Positions 1 to 8,966 are shown, numbered from the stretch's first letter. The stretch is 64,000 bases of DNA from Eubacterium sp. 14-2 (GCF_000403845.2 NZ_KE159567.1:1744911-1808910), one strand, 5' to 3'. Notes: a model not told the origin generated them from the sequence alone. Translations and numbers: made by a program.

Positions 1-2490
1 CAGGCATTTCTGGTGAACCGGCAGCGGCAGGAGGGAGAATGGGCGCTGGATGCATTTCCCAGGAATAAGGTGGATAAGGAATCTCCGCTGTATGCCTACT
101 ATATGTATCTGTGCACGCTGCGGGAACCGGAGCCGGTATATGTGAATAAATTAACAGGAAAAATCCGCAGAATTTACCACAGGAATCAGGAAAATAACCT
201 GTTGTTGTGGATGCTTTTGTTTCTGGACGAAGAATTAAATTACAGCAAGGGCAGAAAACTGGAGGTAATTGAGAAGCAGATTGAGGCGGGAGGGGAAAGT
301 CCTGTGCTTTATCTGGAGGCTTACCGGATTCTGGCAAGGGAGCCTTTTCTGATGTACCGGGCAGATGAATTTGAACGGAAGGTACTGCGCTGGGCTGTGA
401 AACACGAAGTCCTGACCAGAGGAATGGCGGAACAGGTATGCAGGATTGCGCCGGAGATTCCGGAGTATCATCCCGTCTGGTATCAGATTCTCTGTGAATG
501 TTACAGGGTATTTCCGGAAAAGGATATGCTCCATGCCATCTGCAGTTATTGTATGAAATGGAACTGTTATGGGAAATCTTACTGGAGATGGTATCATCAG
601 GGGATTATTGAGGAACTGCGTATTGCCGGAATTTATGAGGCATGGATCCTGTCAGCAGGAAAACAGCAGTTAAAGAGAATACCAAAATCTGCGGTTCTCT
701 ATTTTCAGTACCACAACCATCTGGCTTATCATCCTCAGGCCATGCTTTTTCGGACAATCATTGAGAATAAAACGTCCTGGAAAAACAATTATCCGCACTA
801 TCTGAAAATGATGGAAGAATTTGTGAAAAAGCAGATTTGTGCGGGAAGAATAGATCAGGATATGGCAGTGATTTACCAGGAGGTTCTCACCCCGGAACTG
901 ATAACGGAAGAACTGGTGGAACCTCTGGCCAGAATTCTGTTTGTGCATAAAGTCAAATGCAAAGATGACGGTGCACTGCGTCTGGTGGTGCGTCAGCATC
1001 CCCTGAAAAAAGAACTGACGGTTCCGCTGAATCATGGAACCGGGTATGTGAACCTGTACAGCAGTTCATACCAGATTCTGCTGGAGGATTCCAGGGGCGT
1101 ACGTTTTTTGCCGAAAGAGGAATTAACAGTAGTTCCTCTTTTGAACTGCGAGAAATTTCTGGAAAAGGGAATTTCCGGTGCGGAGGAAAAGCTGCCCTGG
1201 CTTTTAAAATATTTTGACGGGAAAAAAATATGGCAGACTTATGAAAAAAAAGACCTTCCATATCTTCAGATGCTGATAGATTCCGAAGTAATCAGTGAAG
1301 AGTACCGGGAAGAACTGCGGCCTCAGATGATTTCCTGGTATTACTATAATTATACCGGTACGGAACTGGATGAATTTCTGCTGTCTCTGTCCTTTGAAGG
1401 AATGCAGAAGCTGGCCAGAGAGAAAATCATGGAATTGCTGGTGGCCAGGCGCCATTACCAGCGGGCCTATGAACTTCTGCTGTCTTATGGCTGCGATAAC
1501 CTTTCGGCTGCAAAACTGGTACATGTTATCTGCCATCTGATGGAGAATCTGGAATCGGAAGACGAAGCAGATGAGTTTTTGCTGGGACTGTGCCGGAGCG
1601 TTTTTCTGCGGGGCAAATATAATGAGCGGATTTTGAATTACATGTGCAGGTTTTTCCATGGGACTTTGGATGAGATGATTCAGCTCTGGCAGGCTTCCTG
1701 TGACTTTGAACTGGACACTTACAGGCTGGAGGAGCGCTGTATTGTACAGTTCCTTTATACAGAGGATTTTTCTCTGAGTGTGGAAAAAATATTTGAAAGT
1801 TATGGGGAAAACCTGGGCCGGGAAACGGTGGTGCTTGCATATCTTTCCTGGATGTCTCACCAGTATGTCACAAAAGACGCAGTGGTGGCAGATTATGTCT
1901 TTCAGAAGATTTTTTGTCTTTTGCAGGAAAAGCAGGAACTGAATCCGGTGTGCAGAATCGGATTTCTGAAATGGTGTGCGTTTGGCCGGGAGCTGTCTTT
2001 AGAAGAAAAGCAGTGTGCAGAAAACATACTGAAGGAGTGCATTTCTCAGAAACGCTGTTTTGCTTTTTTCCAGTCTCTCCCCACGGAATTTGCCGGAAAA
2101 TATCTGTATCATGACAGGGTATTTCTGGAATATCGCACCATTCCGGGCAGGAAGGTGATGCTTTATTATCTTCCTGTGGGAAGCGAAGAATATACGGAAC
2201 TGCAGATGAAGGAAATGTATGATGGAATTTTCGTTAAGGAATTTCTGGTGTTTTACGGGGAAAAGATTCCCTACTATATAAAGGAAGAAAAAGAAGATAC
2301 CTGGATGGTGACGGAAAGCGGACAGGTGCAGACACAGGAGCTTTGCGTGAATGCAGAGGGCAGCCGTTATGACCTTTTAAATGATATGATGGTAAGCTGG
2401 CAGATAAAAGACGAGGCAACCCTTCTGGAGCGACTGGACACTTATGGACGACTGGATGGAATGATACGGGAACAGTTCGGTATTTTATGA
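1..2490 (+). CDS. DUF5717-like large protein, 5' truncated by window edge
   Basis: The frame is open from base 1. The first possible start in the window (GTG at 13) has no convincing ribosome binding site, so the true start lies upstream and at least 829 residues are visible. The protein looks soluble and helical, rich in Tyr/Leu/Glu/Arg, with no signal peptide or membrane segment. Its size and position directly ahead of an Hsp70/actin-like protein, a TPR protein and a coiled-coil membrane protein match the DUF5717-DUF5716 block I know from Lachnospiraceae chromosomes. The function of that block is unknown to me. The gene is 16 bp from the next gene, so co-transcription is likely. The family call rests on context and general resemblance, not on a domain search. 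Confidence 0.75.
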   Translation, partial: QAFLVNRQRQEGEWALDAFPRNKVDKESPLYAYYMYLCTLREPEPVYVNKLTGKIRRIYHRNQENNLLLWMLLFLDEELNYSKGRKLEVIEKQIEAGGESPVLYLEAYRILAREPFLMYRADEFERKVLRWAVKHEVLTRGMAEQVCRIAPEIPEYHPVWYQILCECYRVFPEKDMLHAICSYCMKWNCYGKSYWRWYHQGIIEELRIAGIYEAWILSAGKQQLKRIPKSAVLYFQYHNHLAYHPQAMLFRTIIENKTSWKNNYPHYLKMMEEFVKKQICAGRIDQDMAVIYQEVLTPELITEELVEPLARILFVHKVKCKDDGALRLVVRQHPLKKELTVPLNHGTGYVNLYSSSYQILLEDSRGVRFLPKEELTVVPLLNCEKFLEKGISGAEEKLPWLLKYFDGKKIWQTYEKKDLPYLQMLIDSEVISEEYREELRPQMISWYYYNYTGTELDEFLLSLSFEGMQKLAREKIMELLVARRHYQRAYELLLSYGCDNLSAAKLVHVICHLMENLESEDEADEFLLGLCRSVFLRGKYNERILNYMCRFFHGTLDEMIQLWQASCDFELDTYRLEERCIVQFLYTEDFSLSVEKIFESYGENLGRETVVLAYLSWMSHQYVTKDAVVADYVFQKIFCLLQEKQELNPVCRIGFLKWCAFGRELSLEEKQCAENILKECISQKRCFAFFQSLPTEFAGKYLYHDRVFLEYRTIPGRKVMLYYLPVGSEEYTELQMKEMYDGIFVKEFLVFYGEKIPYYIKEEKEDTWMVTESGQVQTQELCVNAEGSRYDLLNDMMVSWQIKDEATLLERLDTYGRLDGMIREQFGIL

Positions 2491-2506
2491 AAGGCAGGTA
2501 CGTGAG

Positions 2507-3745
2507 ATGAAGCCGGCAGCAGGAGAATGGTACATAGGAATAGACGCAGGAAGCAGATGGACACAGATAAGCTGTTACCATGGGAACCTGACGGAGCCGG
2601 AGACCAGGAGTACCCTGGCGGGAACGGAGCTGTATCGGATTCCCACAGCCATCTGTAAGCGTAAAATCAGCGGAAAATGGTGTTTTGGTGAGGAAGCCAG
2701 CCGGATGGCGGAAACCGGCGAGGGTATTTATGTGGATGATTTGTTAAATCGTGCTTTAAAAAAAGAAACAATTCTTCTGGATAAGGAGTATCGGGCGGAG
2801 GATTTGCTGCTGGTGTTTCTGAGAAAAGTGCTTCGGATTGCACTTCCTGCAAAGGGGGTGGAGGCTGTAACCAGATGTGTCTTTTCGGTAAAAGAGGTAA
2901 CCGACGAACTGGTAACGCTGCTGCGCCACATGGGAAAATCACTGGGGCTCTCCAGCCGGCAGCTGGTTATTCAGGACCAGCGGGAAAGTTTTTATGCCTA
3001 TGCAGTCTGCCAGGAACCGGAGTTGTGGCAGTATGATGTGGTGCTGTTTTCCTGCAGCGGAGAGGAAATCTGGATGAAACATCTGGTTTTAGGTAAAAAG
3101 ACCAGGCCTAAAATTGCGGAAGTGGAAGAAGTATGTCTGGGCAGACTGCCGGAAGACGTGCGGGAATGGGATATTACCTTTGCCCATATGGTGCAGAATG
3201 CCATGTCCGGCAGAATTGTATCTTCGGTCTATCTGATTGGAAGCGGATTTGAAGGAAACTGGATGAAAGAATCCCTGCAGGTTATCTGCCGGGGCAAACG
3301 GGCTTTTCAGGGGAAAAACCTCTATACCAAAGGAGCCTGTTATGCCGGGATGCTGGAGGTACATCAGGAAGAGGCAGACACCGTTTATTTCTGTGAATAC
3401 AAAGTACAGGAACATGTATTTCTGAAAGTGACCAGCGGAGATGACACAGGATTTTATCCTTTGTTGGAGGCAGGCTGCAACCGTCATCAGATTGAAAAGA
3501 AACTGCGGATACTTCTGGAGGGGGAAGGAACTCTGGATTTATGGATGCAGAAACCCGGAAGCCGGGAAGCAAAAATTGAGAGTCTGGAACTGCCGGAACT
3601 TGCCTCATCAGATATGGAGCGGTTTCGTCTGTCTCTGTCTCTTTTTTCCGGTGAGGAAGGAAAGCTCCTTTTGAATATAAGGGATATGGGATGGGGAGAA
3701 CTTTTGCCCGGAAGCGGCAGGGAATGGGAATATGAGATAGGATAA
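2507..3745 (+). CDS. Hsp70/actin-like ATPase-fold protein (DUF5716-like)
   Basis: 412 residues. Near the N terminus (about residues 9-20) the run YIGIDAGSRWTQISCY has the shape of a phosphate-1 loop of the actin/Hsp70/sugar-kinase fold, and the rest shows alternating strands and helices as in an Hsp70-type nucleotide-binding domain. A C-terminal region after about residue 280 looks beta-rich. There is no signal peptide. ATG at 2507 follows the upstream stop by 16 bp, with a weak purine-rich site. Inference: an ATP-binding partner of the flanking TPR and membrane proteins, perhaps scaffolding or chaperone-like. No substrate can be read from the sequence. Confidence 0.7.
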   Translation: MKPAAGEWYIGIDAGSRWTQISCYHGNLTEPETRSTLAGTELYRIPTAICKRKISGKWCFGEEASRMAETGEGIYVDDLLNRALKKETILLDKEYRAEDLLLVFLRKVLRIALPAKGVEAVTRCVFSVKEVTDELVTLLRHMGKSLGLSSRQLVIQDQRESFYAYAVCQEPELWQYDVVLFSCSGEEIWMKHLVLGKKTRPKIAEVEEVCLGRLPEDVREWDITFAHMVQNAMSGRIVSSVYLIGSGFEGNWMKESLQVICRGKRAFQGKNLYTKGACYAGMLEVHQEEADTVYFCEYKVQEHVFLKVTSGDDTGFYPLLEAGCNRHQIEKKLRILLEGEGTLDLWMQKPGSREAKIESLELPELASSDMERFRLSLSLFSGEEGKLLLNIRDMGWGELLPGSGREWEYEIG

Positions 3746-3834
3746 TGGGGGATATGTGCCCGGAAGCGCCCATACAGGTGCCAGGGTGCGGCGTCAAATC
3801 AGCAGAACAGTGAAACAGCAGGAAAGGGAACGTT

Positions 3835-4581
3835 ATGGGCCGAGTATGGTTATGTGAGGAAGTGACGGCAGAACATCCGTTTTATCTGGAAGAAGAAAAG
3901 GTGAACCTGTACTCTTTTGAAGAATTGTGTTATTATCTGTATCAGAATACCGGAGTGCTGGAAGAGAGCTTCTTTAATGAAAGGCTTTGCTTCTGGCTGG
4001 CGCAGGATGTGGGGCAGACAGAGCTTTCCCGCCAGCTCAGACAGGGCATTGAGCAGGAACGAAGCGGCTGCTGGTGTATGGAACAGATTTTAAAGGCCGG
4101 AGGATTTTACAGTTCAGAAGAATTGAAACAGGTTCTTAAAACAGCGGAGCGTATGGAACAGAAAACGCCTCTGGAGCGGGCAAAACTCCGGGGAGACCGC
4201 CTGCTGAGGGCAGAAAAGTACCGGGACGCCATTTCAGAGTACCGCAGAATCCTGGAACAGGCAGATTCAGATGATGATCCGGTGCCGGGGCTTATATGGC
4301 ACAATATGGGTACTGCATATGTGCGTCAGATGTTGTTTGCACCGGCAGCAGAATGTTATGAAACTGCTTATGGAATAAGCAAAAGAGAAGAGAGCAGGGA
4401 GGCTTATCTTCTGGCGCTGGCCTGCAGGGATGGGAAAGCAATAACCGGTGAGGCGGACAGCCTGGCAGAGGCCAGACAGCAGTTAAGGGAACTGAAACAG
4501 GCGGGAAACCGGGCCGGGTATGAGAAGCAGTTAGAGCGCCTGCTGCAGAATTTTAGATTAGAATACAGGAAAAGTGAGTAA
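3835..4581 (+). CDS. Tetratricopeptide-repeat protein
   Basis: 248 residues. The middle (about 120-200) has TPR-like helical pairs, for example KLRGDRLLRAEKYRDAISEY followed by an HNMGTAYV repeat start, so a protein-protein interaction role is likely. The N-terminal ~100 residues form a separate helical domain containing the run FEELCYYLYQNTG, typical of the TPR member of this Lachnospiraceae block. The ATG at 3835 is preceded by AGGAAAGGGAAC. The stop is 2 bp before the next ATG, indicating translational coupling. Confidence 0.75.
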   Translation: MGRVWLCEEVTAEHPFYLEEEKVNLYSFEELCYYLYQNTGVLEESFFNERLCFWLAQDVGQTELSRQLRQGIEQERSGCWCMEQILKAGGFYSSEELKQVLKTAERMEQKTPLERAKLRGDRLLRAEKYRDAISEYRRILEQADSDDDPVPGLIWHNMGTAYVRQMLFAPAAECYETAYGISKREESREAYLLALACRDGKAITGEADSLAEARQQLRELKQAGNRAGYEKQLERLLQNFRLEYRKSE

Positions 4582-4583
4582 AA

Positions 4584-5771
4584 ATGGGATTATTCAGAAA
4601 AAAGAAAAAACCAAAATATGTAGAGGAAATACTGGAATTTGAGGGGGAGATTCCTGCCAGAGGGAGACAGGAAGCGCAAAAGAAGACAAAAGAGCAAAAA
4701 GGGCCGAAGAAAAATATTGCCACAGATTACTGTGAGCAGATTAAGGACGCGGCAAAAAACCTGGAGGAAACCAAGCGGGAATATAAAATTGTCACCGATT
4801 ATCTTACAGATATTCAGATGATTGAGAATCTTCCGGAGCCGGAATTTGCAAAGATTCAGGAGACAGCACAGAATGTTGTGAACCTGAACGAGGCCAGAGA
4901 CGCATATCTGAATAAGGCCAAAACTATTTCTGACAGCCAGTTTGCCCAGATGGAACAGCTGGAAGCAGAAATGCCGGAAATTATCCGGCGCCTTCAGGAG
5001 AATGAGTCTTATCAGACTGTAGTGAAGCGGGATATGCAGTATCTGGAAGGCGAACGGGAGGAATGGCGTTATTACCAGGAATCTCTGGAGCAGGAGGAAA
5101 AGGTTCTGCGCAGGCTGCTGTTTGGGCTGCTGGGACTGTTTGTAGTGGCCGCAACAGTTATTGTAATACTGGGAACCGTTATGAAATTTGACATTATCAT
5201 GCCGTTTTTTGCAGCAGCCCTGATTGCGGGAGCGGTGGGGGGCCTTATGGTCTGGCGGCTTCAGAACGACGGAATGGAAAAAAAGAAATCCCAGGCAAAT
5301 ATCAACCGGGCCATTGTACTGATGAATAAAGTGAAGTTCAAATATGTGAATGTTACCAATGCGGTGGATTATGCCTGCGAGAAGTACCATGTGAAAAACG
5401 CTTATGAGCTGGGTTATCTCTGGGATCAGTATCTGGAGGCGGTAAAAGAGCGGGAAAAATACCAGCGCACCAATGATGATCTGGAGTATTTCAATGATAA
5501 GCTCATCCGCCAGCTGAAACGATATAAACTGTATGACGCCAAAATCTGGATTCACCAGGCCAGAGCCCTGTTGGAGCCGAAAGAAATGGTGGAAGTAAAA
5601 CATGAGCTTCTGGTACGACGCCAGAAACTGCGGGGCGGAATTGAACATCAGGTGGCAGACATGCGCAATGTCCGGAAAGAAATTGAAAGTCTGGTTAAAG
5701 GGCGTCCGGGAGGCAGCCGGGAAATTAAGGAAATTCTGGATTCTCTGGATGAAATATGCGGCATTGGCTGA
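4584..5771 (+). CDS. Coiled-coil protein with two central membrane segments
   Basis: 395 residues. The N-terminal ~165 residues are strongly charged and coiled-coil-like (many Glu/Lys/Gln). Two hydrophobic segments follow at about residues 176-196 (LLFGLLGLFVVAATVIVIL) and 205-223 (IMPFFAAALIAGAVGGLMVW), then a second charged helical region. Membrane anchoring with both long arms on the same side is the simplest topology. It is the last intact gene of the four-gene block, and its product may tether the Hsp70-like and TPR proteins to the membrane (inference). No enzymatic motif seen. Confidence 0.7.
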   Translation: MGLFRKKKKPKYVEEILEFEGEIPARGRQEAQKKTKEQKGPKKNIATDYCEQIKDAAKNLEETKREYKIVTDYLTDIQMIENLPEPEFAKIQETAQNVVNLNEARDAYLNKAKTISDSQFAQMEQLEAEMPEIIRRLQENESYQTVVKRDMQYLEGEREEWRYYQESLEQEEKVLRRLLFGLLGLFVVAATVIVILGTVMKFDIIMPFFAAALIAGAVGGLMVWRLQNDGMEKKKSQANINRAIVLMNKVKFKYVNVTNAVDYACEKYHVKNAYELGYLWDQYLEAVKEREKYQRTNDDLEYFNDKLIRQLKRYKLYDAKIWIHQARALLEPKEMVEVKHELLVRRQKLRGGIEHQVADMRNVRKEIESLVKGRPGGSREIKEILDSLDEICGIG

Positions 5772-5913
5772 ACATGTGGAACTGGTCAGGAACTGCTATG
5801 CGGTATTGCAGGAGATGTGAAATGCTTTAAAAGCAGAGTATGGGTACAGCGATGAAAATGCGTTTCTGGTGCTGAAAGATATTCTGGCCCGGTTGTGGAA
5901 CCGGAAAAATTAA
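5749..5913 (+). pseudogene. Short coding remnant after the operon's last gene
   Basis: Beyond the stop at 5771, a neighbouring frame reads as protein-like sequence (ALAEHVELVRNCYAVLQEM, one TGA at 5818, then ALKAEYGYSDENAFLVLKD to a TAA at 5911). The amphipathic helical character on both sides of the internal TGA suggests either a frameshifted C-terminal tail of the preceding protein or a decayed small gene. There is no independent ribosome binding site. The assignment is tentative. Confidence 0.35.
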
Positions 5914-5924
5914 TAGAAACAGAT

Positions 5925-5964
5925 AAAACAGAGAGGCTGTGCGTAGCGCAGGCCTCTCTGTTTT
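5925..5964. terminator. Strong intrinsic terminator (bidirectional)
   Basis: Perfect 13-bp stem: AAAACAGAGAGGC at 5925-5937 pairs with GCCTCTCTGTTTT at 5952-5964, with a 14-base loop. A/T tracts on both sides allow use in both directions. It ends the plus-strand operon and also faces the minus-strand cotJC remnant. Confidence 0.9.
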
Positions 5965-6018
5965 GTGAGAAAGTGTTTGCTTTTGTGAGCAGCAGGTCAT
6001 GCAGCAGGTAATATACGG

Positions 6019-6102
6019 CTATCTGCAGTCAAATGCCGGATTTGCCGCATAAAAGTTTTTGGAATCCAGGTTATCCTGTACAATGCGCAGTCCTTCACCG
6101 AA
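6019..6102 (-). pseudogene. cotJC: 3' end of split cotJC-type manganese catalase gene
   Basis: On the minus strand the frame reads FGEGLRIVQDNLDSKNFYAA then NPAFDCR and a TAG stop (6019-6021). This matches the conserved C terminus of spore-coat CotJC-type manganese catalases. It continues in phase from the fragment at 8957-9332 if the 10-bp repeat CTTCACCGAA is collapsed. It is separated from the rest of the gene by the 2.86 kb recombinase element. Confidence 0.75.
6093..6102. repeat. Putative attachment core, left copy
   Basis: CTTCACCGAA, identical to 8957-8966, at the junction between the element and the 3' part of cotJC. In the gene's direction it encodes the conserved FGE of the catalase. 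Confidence 0.7.
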
Positions 6103-6122
6103 ACGGGAGGATTGAAGTAAAA

Positions 6123-6464
6123 TTATCTGTTGATTTTTTGCATTTTCTTGATAATAGATTGCCAATACATGCGGTCTTTTAAGACCCGGATTACCGTAAT
6201 GGTGGAATCCTCCACAACAAAGAAAATTAAATATGTACTGTAAGGCTTGAAATAAACGCTTAATCCTTCGATCACATATCCCGTAGCTTCATAGCCTTTG
6301 GGGAAGGAATCCAGTTCTTTGATTGCCTTCTTTATCTTCTTTGAAAAATTTTCCGCATATTCCCGATATTTGAAGGTGTCAAGAATATACTTTTTTGTTG
6401 ACTTAATATCCAGGAGAGCATCTTTGGAAATCACAATTTTGTATTTTTTAGGTATATCCGGCAT
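6123..6464 (-). CDS. ParE/RelE-superfamily toxin
   Basis: 113 residues, normal for RelE/ParE toxins. It has the family pattern: N-terminal YKIVISKDALLDIKSTKKY (strand then helix), FPKGYEA in the middle and a C-terminal strand pair TITVIRVLKDRMYW. The C-terminal Arg and Tyr are consistent with an mRNA-interferase or gyrase-poison fold; the two are not separable by eye. The ATG at 6464 shares its A with the TAA of the upstream antitoxin, so translation is coupled. Its likely role is maintenance of the recombinase element. Confidence 0.85.
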   Translation of the reverse strand: MPDIPKKYKIVISKDALLDIKSTKKYILDTFKYREYAENFSKKIKKAIKELDSFPKGYEATGYVIEGLSVYFKPYSTYLIFFVVEDSTITVIRVLKDRMYWQSIIKKMQKINR

Positions 6465-6634
6465 TATATTTTGTCAATTTCCTCCCATGCTTCATCAATC
6501 GTATAGACATCGCCTTTTTTCATGCTGTCTATTCCCTTGGAGAGTTCGTCATATAATGCGCCTATGGCTGCTTTTTCGGAATATTCAGTTTTAAGGATTT
6601 CCTGATTTCTGATTGCCTGTGCTGCAGGTGCCAT
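6464..6634 (-). CDS. Small antitoxin paired with the ParE/RelE toxin
   Basis: 56 residues (starts MAPAAQAIRNQEILKTEYSE, ends with AWEEIDKI). The ATG at 6634 has the ribosome binding site AAAGGAAGTGAT. Its TAA overlaps the toxin start by one base, the classic antitoxin-toxin arrangement. Acidic and helical, probably with an N-terminal DNA-binding part and a C-terminal toxin-neutralising helix; the antitoxin family is not clear. Confidence 0.8.
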   Translation of the reverse strand: MAPAAQAIRNQEILKTEYSEKAAIGALYDELSKGIDSMKKGDVYTIDEAWEEIDKI

Positions 6635-6670
6635 AGTATCACTTCCTTTCGGTTGTTTTCTTTATTATAC

Positions 6671-6700
6671 ATTATACGGTATATAGTATTGGCTTATCAA
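6671..6700 (-). promoter_or_regulatory. Sigma-A type promoter of the toxin-antitoxin pair
   Basis: Read on the minus strand: TTGATA (6700-6695), 18 bases, TATAAT (6676-6671), about 37 bases upstream of the antitoxin ATG. Confidence 0.6.
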
Positions 6701-6757
6701 CAGATTTTTATTAAATTTTCCTCAAAACTGTGTGTCTTAGACTTTTGTGATTAATTG

Positions 6758-8266
6758 TTAAATGTTCCAGGTAATTTCAATGTTTCCGTCTGCAATCCGA
6801 ATGACTTTGATAAGCGTATCGACTACCGCCTGTCTGTCCTCGAAAGAAAGCGTTTCCCATGCTTTCACATGATTGGTTATCTGCTTCAATCTGCCCTCTG
6901 TATCTGTGACATTAGCCGTAACGATTTCTTCCTGCAAGGCTTTCCGCTCTGCGTCCAGTTCTGATACTTTTTCGTCTATGTACTTCATCAGAACGCCGCT
7001 TGCCCCGGATACTTTGGAGAGAAGTTCTTCGATTTCTTCCTCAATCTGTGTCAGACGGATTTTTTTCGTCATGTGTGATTGTTCTTCTCCTGCGTCAGAC
7101 AGGCAGGAGAGTTTTTGAAATTCTGACAGTCTTTCCCTGATTGCACCAAGCATATATTCTTCCAAAACGTCCGCGTAAATCGTACAGCCTGCCCCGGTGC
7201 AGTTGCTTCCGCGGCTTCCCGACTGGCTGCAAACAAAGTAACGTCCCCACTTTGTTTTCGCCTTACGGATTGTCAGCGCATAACCACATTTGCCGCATTT
7301 TACCTTGCCTGCAAGCCATGAATTTTTTGGTTTACAGGTTTTTGTTGACTGTCTGTTGTTCAGACACCGTATGCGGCAGGCAAGCCACGTCTTAGAGGGA
7401 ATAAAACCCTTATGCGGTGCAAGCACAATCTCTTTGTCGGATAAGTCGCTCTGTTTTCTTGAAGTGGAAACTGTACCCTTATAGAGATAGCAGGCATTAT
7501 AACTCGTAAAATCACTTGCCGGATTATAGATGTTTGCGCCTTGACTCTGGAAAAACTGATACACGTCAATATCGGCTTGCACATACACGGGATTACGGAG
7601 CATTTCACTGATACGGGCGGTATTCCAGTTTGTGCCGCGCAGGTTTTTAATCTGATGTTCATTCAGGTACCGCACAATATCCCCAAGTGAATTGTCCGTG
7701 TCCGCATACATGGAGTAAATCAGCTTTAGCTGTTCGCTTTCCTCCGGGACTTCCTCATACATGGAAGTGCGCACATTGTCAACGACCGTGCCTGTCAGAC
7801 GGTAGCCATAGGGAATACGCCCGCCCATATAAAGGCCGCGCCTGCACCGTGCATAGTAAGCGTCCGTTACACGTTTCTGTATCGTTTCCCGTTCCAGTTG
7901 GGCGAACACAATACAGATATTTAACATCGCCCTGCCGATTGGTGTGGACGTGTCAAACTTTTCCGTGGAAGAAACAAACTCCACATGATATTTCTGAAAT
8001 ATCTCCATCATGTTTGCAAAATCCAAAATGGAACGGCTGATACGGTCGAGTTTGTAGACAATAACCCGTTTGATTTTTCCTGCGCGAATATCATTCATCA
8101 TTTTTTCAAAGCCGGGACGGTTGGTGTCCTTGCCCGAAAAACCTTTGTCCGTATATTCAATGCAGGCTTCTCCGTGGGTTTCGTATCTGCAATACTCAAG
8201 CTGGCTTTCCACGGATATGCTGTCCTTTTTTTCGATTGACTGTCTTGCATATAATGCGTCGTACAT
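6758..8266 (-). CDS. Large serine recombinase
   Basis: 502 residues, full length for the family. The resolvase catalytic domain (1 to about 150) has the nucleophile Ser10 in YARQS and the conserved VYKLDRISRS and QLERETIQKR motifs. The recombinase domain follows (PYGYRL at about residue 155 to about 270). The zinc ribbon is CGKCGYAL ... CSQSGSRGSNC, and a C-terminal coiled coil comes after about 385. The ATG at 8266 follows AGGAGGTAGATAAA. No lesion is visible, so it could be active. It is the integration/excision enzyme of the element that splits cotJC. A perfect AAACGAT-CAT-ATCGTTT dyad at 8304-8320 lies just upstream and may be an operator. Confidence 0.95.
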   Translation of the reverse strand: MYDALYARQSIEKKDSISVESQLEYCRYETHGEACIEYTDKGFSGKDTNRPGFEKMMNDIRAGKIKRVIVYKLDRISRSILDFANMMEIFQKYHVEFVSSTEKFDTSTPIGRAMLNICIVFAQLERETIQKRVTDAYYARCRRGLYMGGRIPYGYRLTGTVVDNVRTSMYEEVPEESEQLKLIYSMYADTDNSLGDIVRYLNEHQIKNLRGTNWNTARISEMLRNPVYVQADIDVYQFFQSQGANIYNPASDFTSYNACYLYKGTVSTSRKQSDLSDKEIVLAPHKGFIPSKTWLACRIRCLNNRQSTKTCKPKNSWLAGKVKCGKCGYALTIRKAKTKWGRYFVCSQSGSRGSNCTGAGCTIYADVLEEYMLGAIRERLSEFQKLSCLSDAGEEQSHMTKKIRLTQIEEEIEELLSKVSGASGVLMKYIDEKVSELDAERKALQEEIVTANVTDTEGRLKQITNHVKAWETLSFEDRQAVVDTLIKVIRIADGNIEITWNI

Positions 8267-8342
8267 TTTATCTACCTCCTAAAACGTAAGAAGTATATCC
8301 ACAAAACGATCATATCGTTTCCATGATTGTTTTGCAAAGGAC

Positions 8343-8453
8343 TTACGCATATTTTTTAAAAATCTGATAGAGCCGTGCCCCGATTTCCTGTCGGGTTTCC
8401 TGCTCTGATTTTTTCTGAAAGGCGGGGTAGATGTTGGTAACGGTCAGCCTCAT
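8343..8453 (-). CDS. Small ORF upstream of the recombinase
   Basis: 36 residues beginning MRLTVTNIYP and ending YQIFKKYA, in the recombinase direction. Short peptides of this look precede serine recombinases in other Clostridial elements. There is no strong ribosome binding site, so translation is uncertain. Possibly a recombination directionality or accessory peptide (inference only). Confidence 0.4.
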   Translation of the reverse strand: MRLTVTNIYPAFQKKSEQETRQEIGARLYQIFKKYA

Positions 8454-8640
8454 TTTATCTTTGCGTATCTGGGTATCGGGTGTAGAAGAGTTATTAGTTT
8501 TTATATTAAACTTTCTCCTTTGACGGTTTCCCTGAATTTTATGAGAAGTGGCAAGTACACTATACGGGAATAGCGTAAATTCCGCGGGCAACGAGCCAGG
8601 CGGACGTGCTTGCACGTACATTTGGCGACTGCCGCGAGAG

Positions 8641-8955
8641 TCAGTAGGCTGCGCCCGCCACCCCGCAGGGGATTACCTTAATCAGCACATAATCCAAAAT
8701 AATGTTCGTTATGCCGCCTGTAAGGGAAAGCCCAAAGCCAGGACCGGGTTTTCCCGCTGCAACAAGGAAAATCTCAAAAATAATACTGAGCATTGCAAAC
8801 GGTATCAGAAGAAAAATGGGTACGGCATAGGCTTCACAAAGAGAATACAGCATTTCATCTGCGCCCATTGCGTGTAAAATCGGTTTTCTAAATACAATGC
8901 CAATGATACAGAAGACCGTACTGACAATGACAGCAAACTGTAATCTTCCCGGTTT
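8641..8955 (-). pseudogene. MATE efflux pump fragment
   Basis: The frame reads about 105 residues of a MATE transporter (…GIVFRKPILHAMGADEMLY…, GKPGPGFGLSLTGGITNIIL, DYVLIKV, GVAGAAY) and stops at TGA 8641-8643. It lacks both ends: the fragment starts at the element's right boundary and ends abruptly. It is a passenger or recombination scar inside the element and is unrelated in position to the intact MATE gene at 21213. Confidence 0.75.
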
Positions 8956-8956
8956 G

Positions 8957-8966
8957 CTTCACCGAA
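8957..8966. repeat. Putative attachment core, right copy
   Basis: CTTCACCGAA, identical to 6093-6102. cotJC-like sequence lies to its right and element sequence to its left. Confidence 0.7.

Larger units (their letters stand above)
6093..8966. mobile_element. Serine-recombinase element inserted in cotJC
   Basis: The 10-bp sequence CTTCACCGAA occurs at 6093-6102 and 8957-8966, exactly at the two points where cotJC homology stops and resumes. Inside each repeat, imperfect inverted arms follow: 6101-6118 resembles the reverse complement of 8937-8955, with one gap and three mismatches. The cargo, all on the minus strand, is a toxin-antitoxin pair, a full-length large serine recombinase, a 36-residue ORF and a MATE fragment. 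This layout fits a small site-specific element with att-core duplication. Excision between the repeats would rejoin cotJC in frame. Confidence 0.75.

Noticed and set aside
4590-5648. 352-codon minus-strand frame opposite the coiled-coil gene
   Set aside because: Mirror of a Glu/Lys-rich coding sequence; composition (Leu/Phe/Ile/His) is that of an antisense shadow and no start signal is present.
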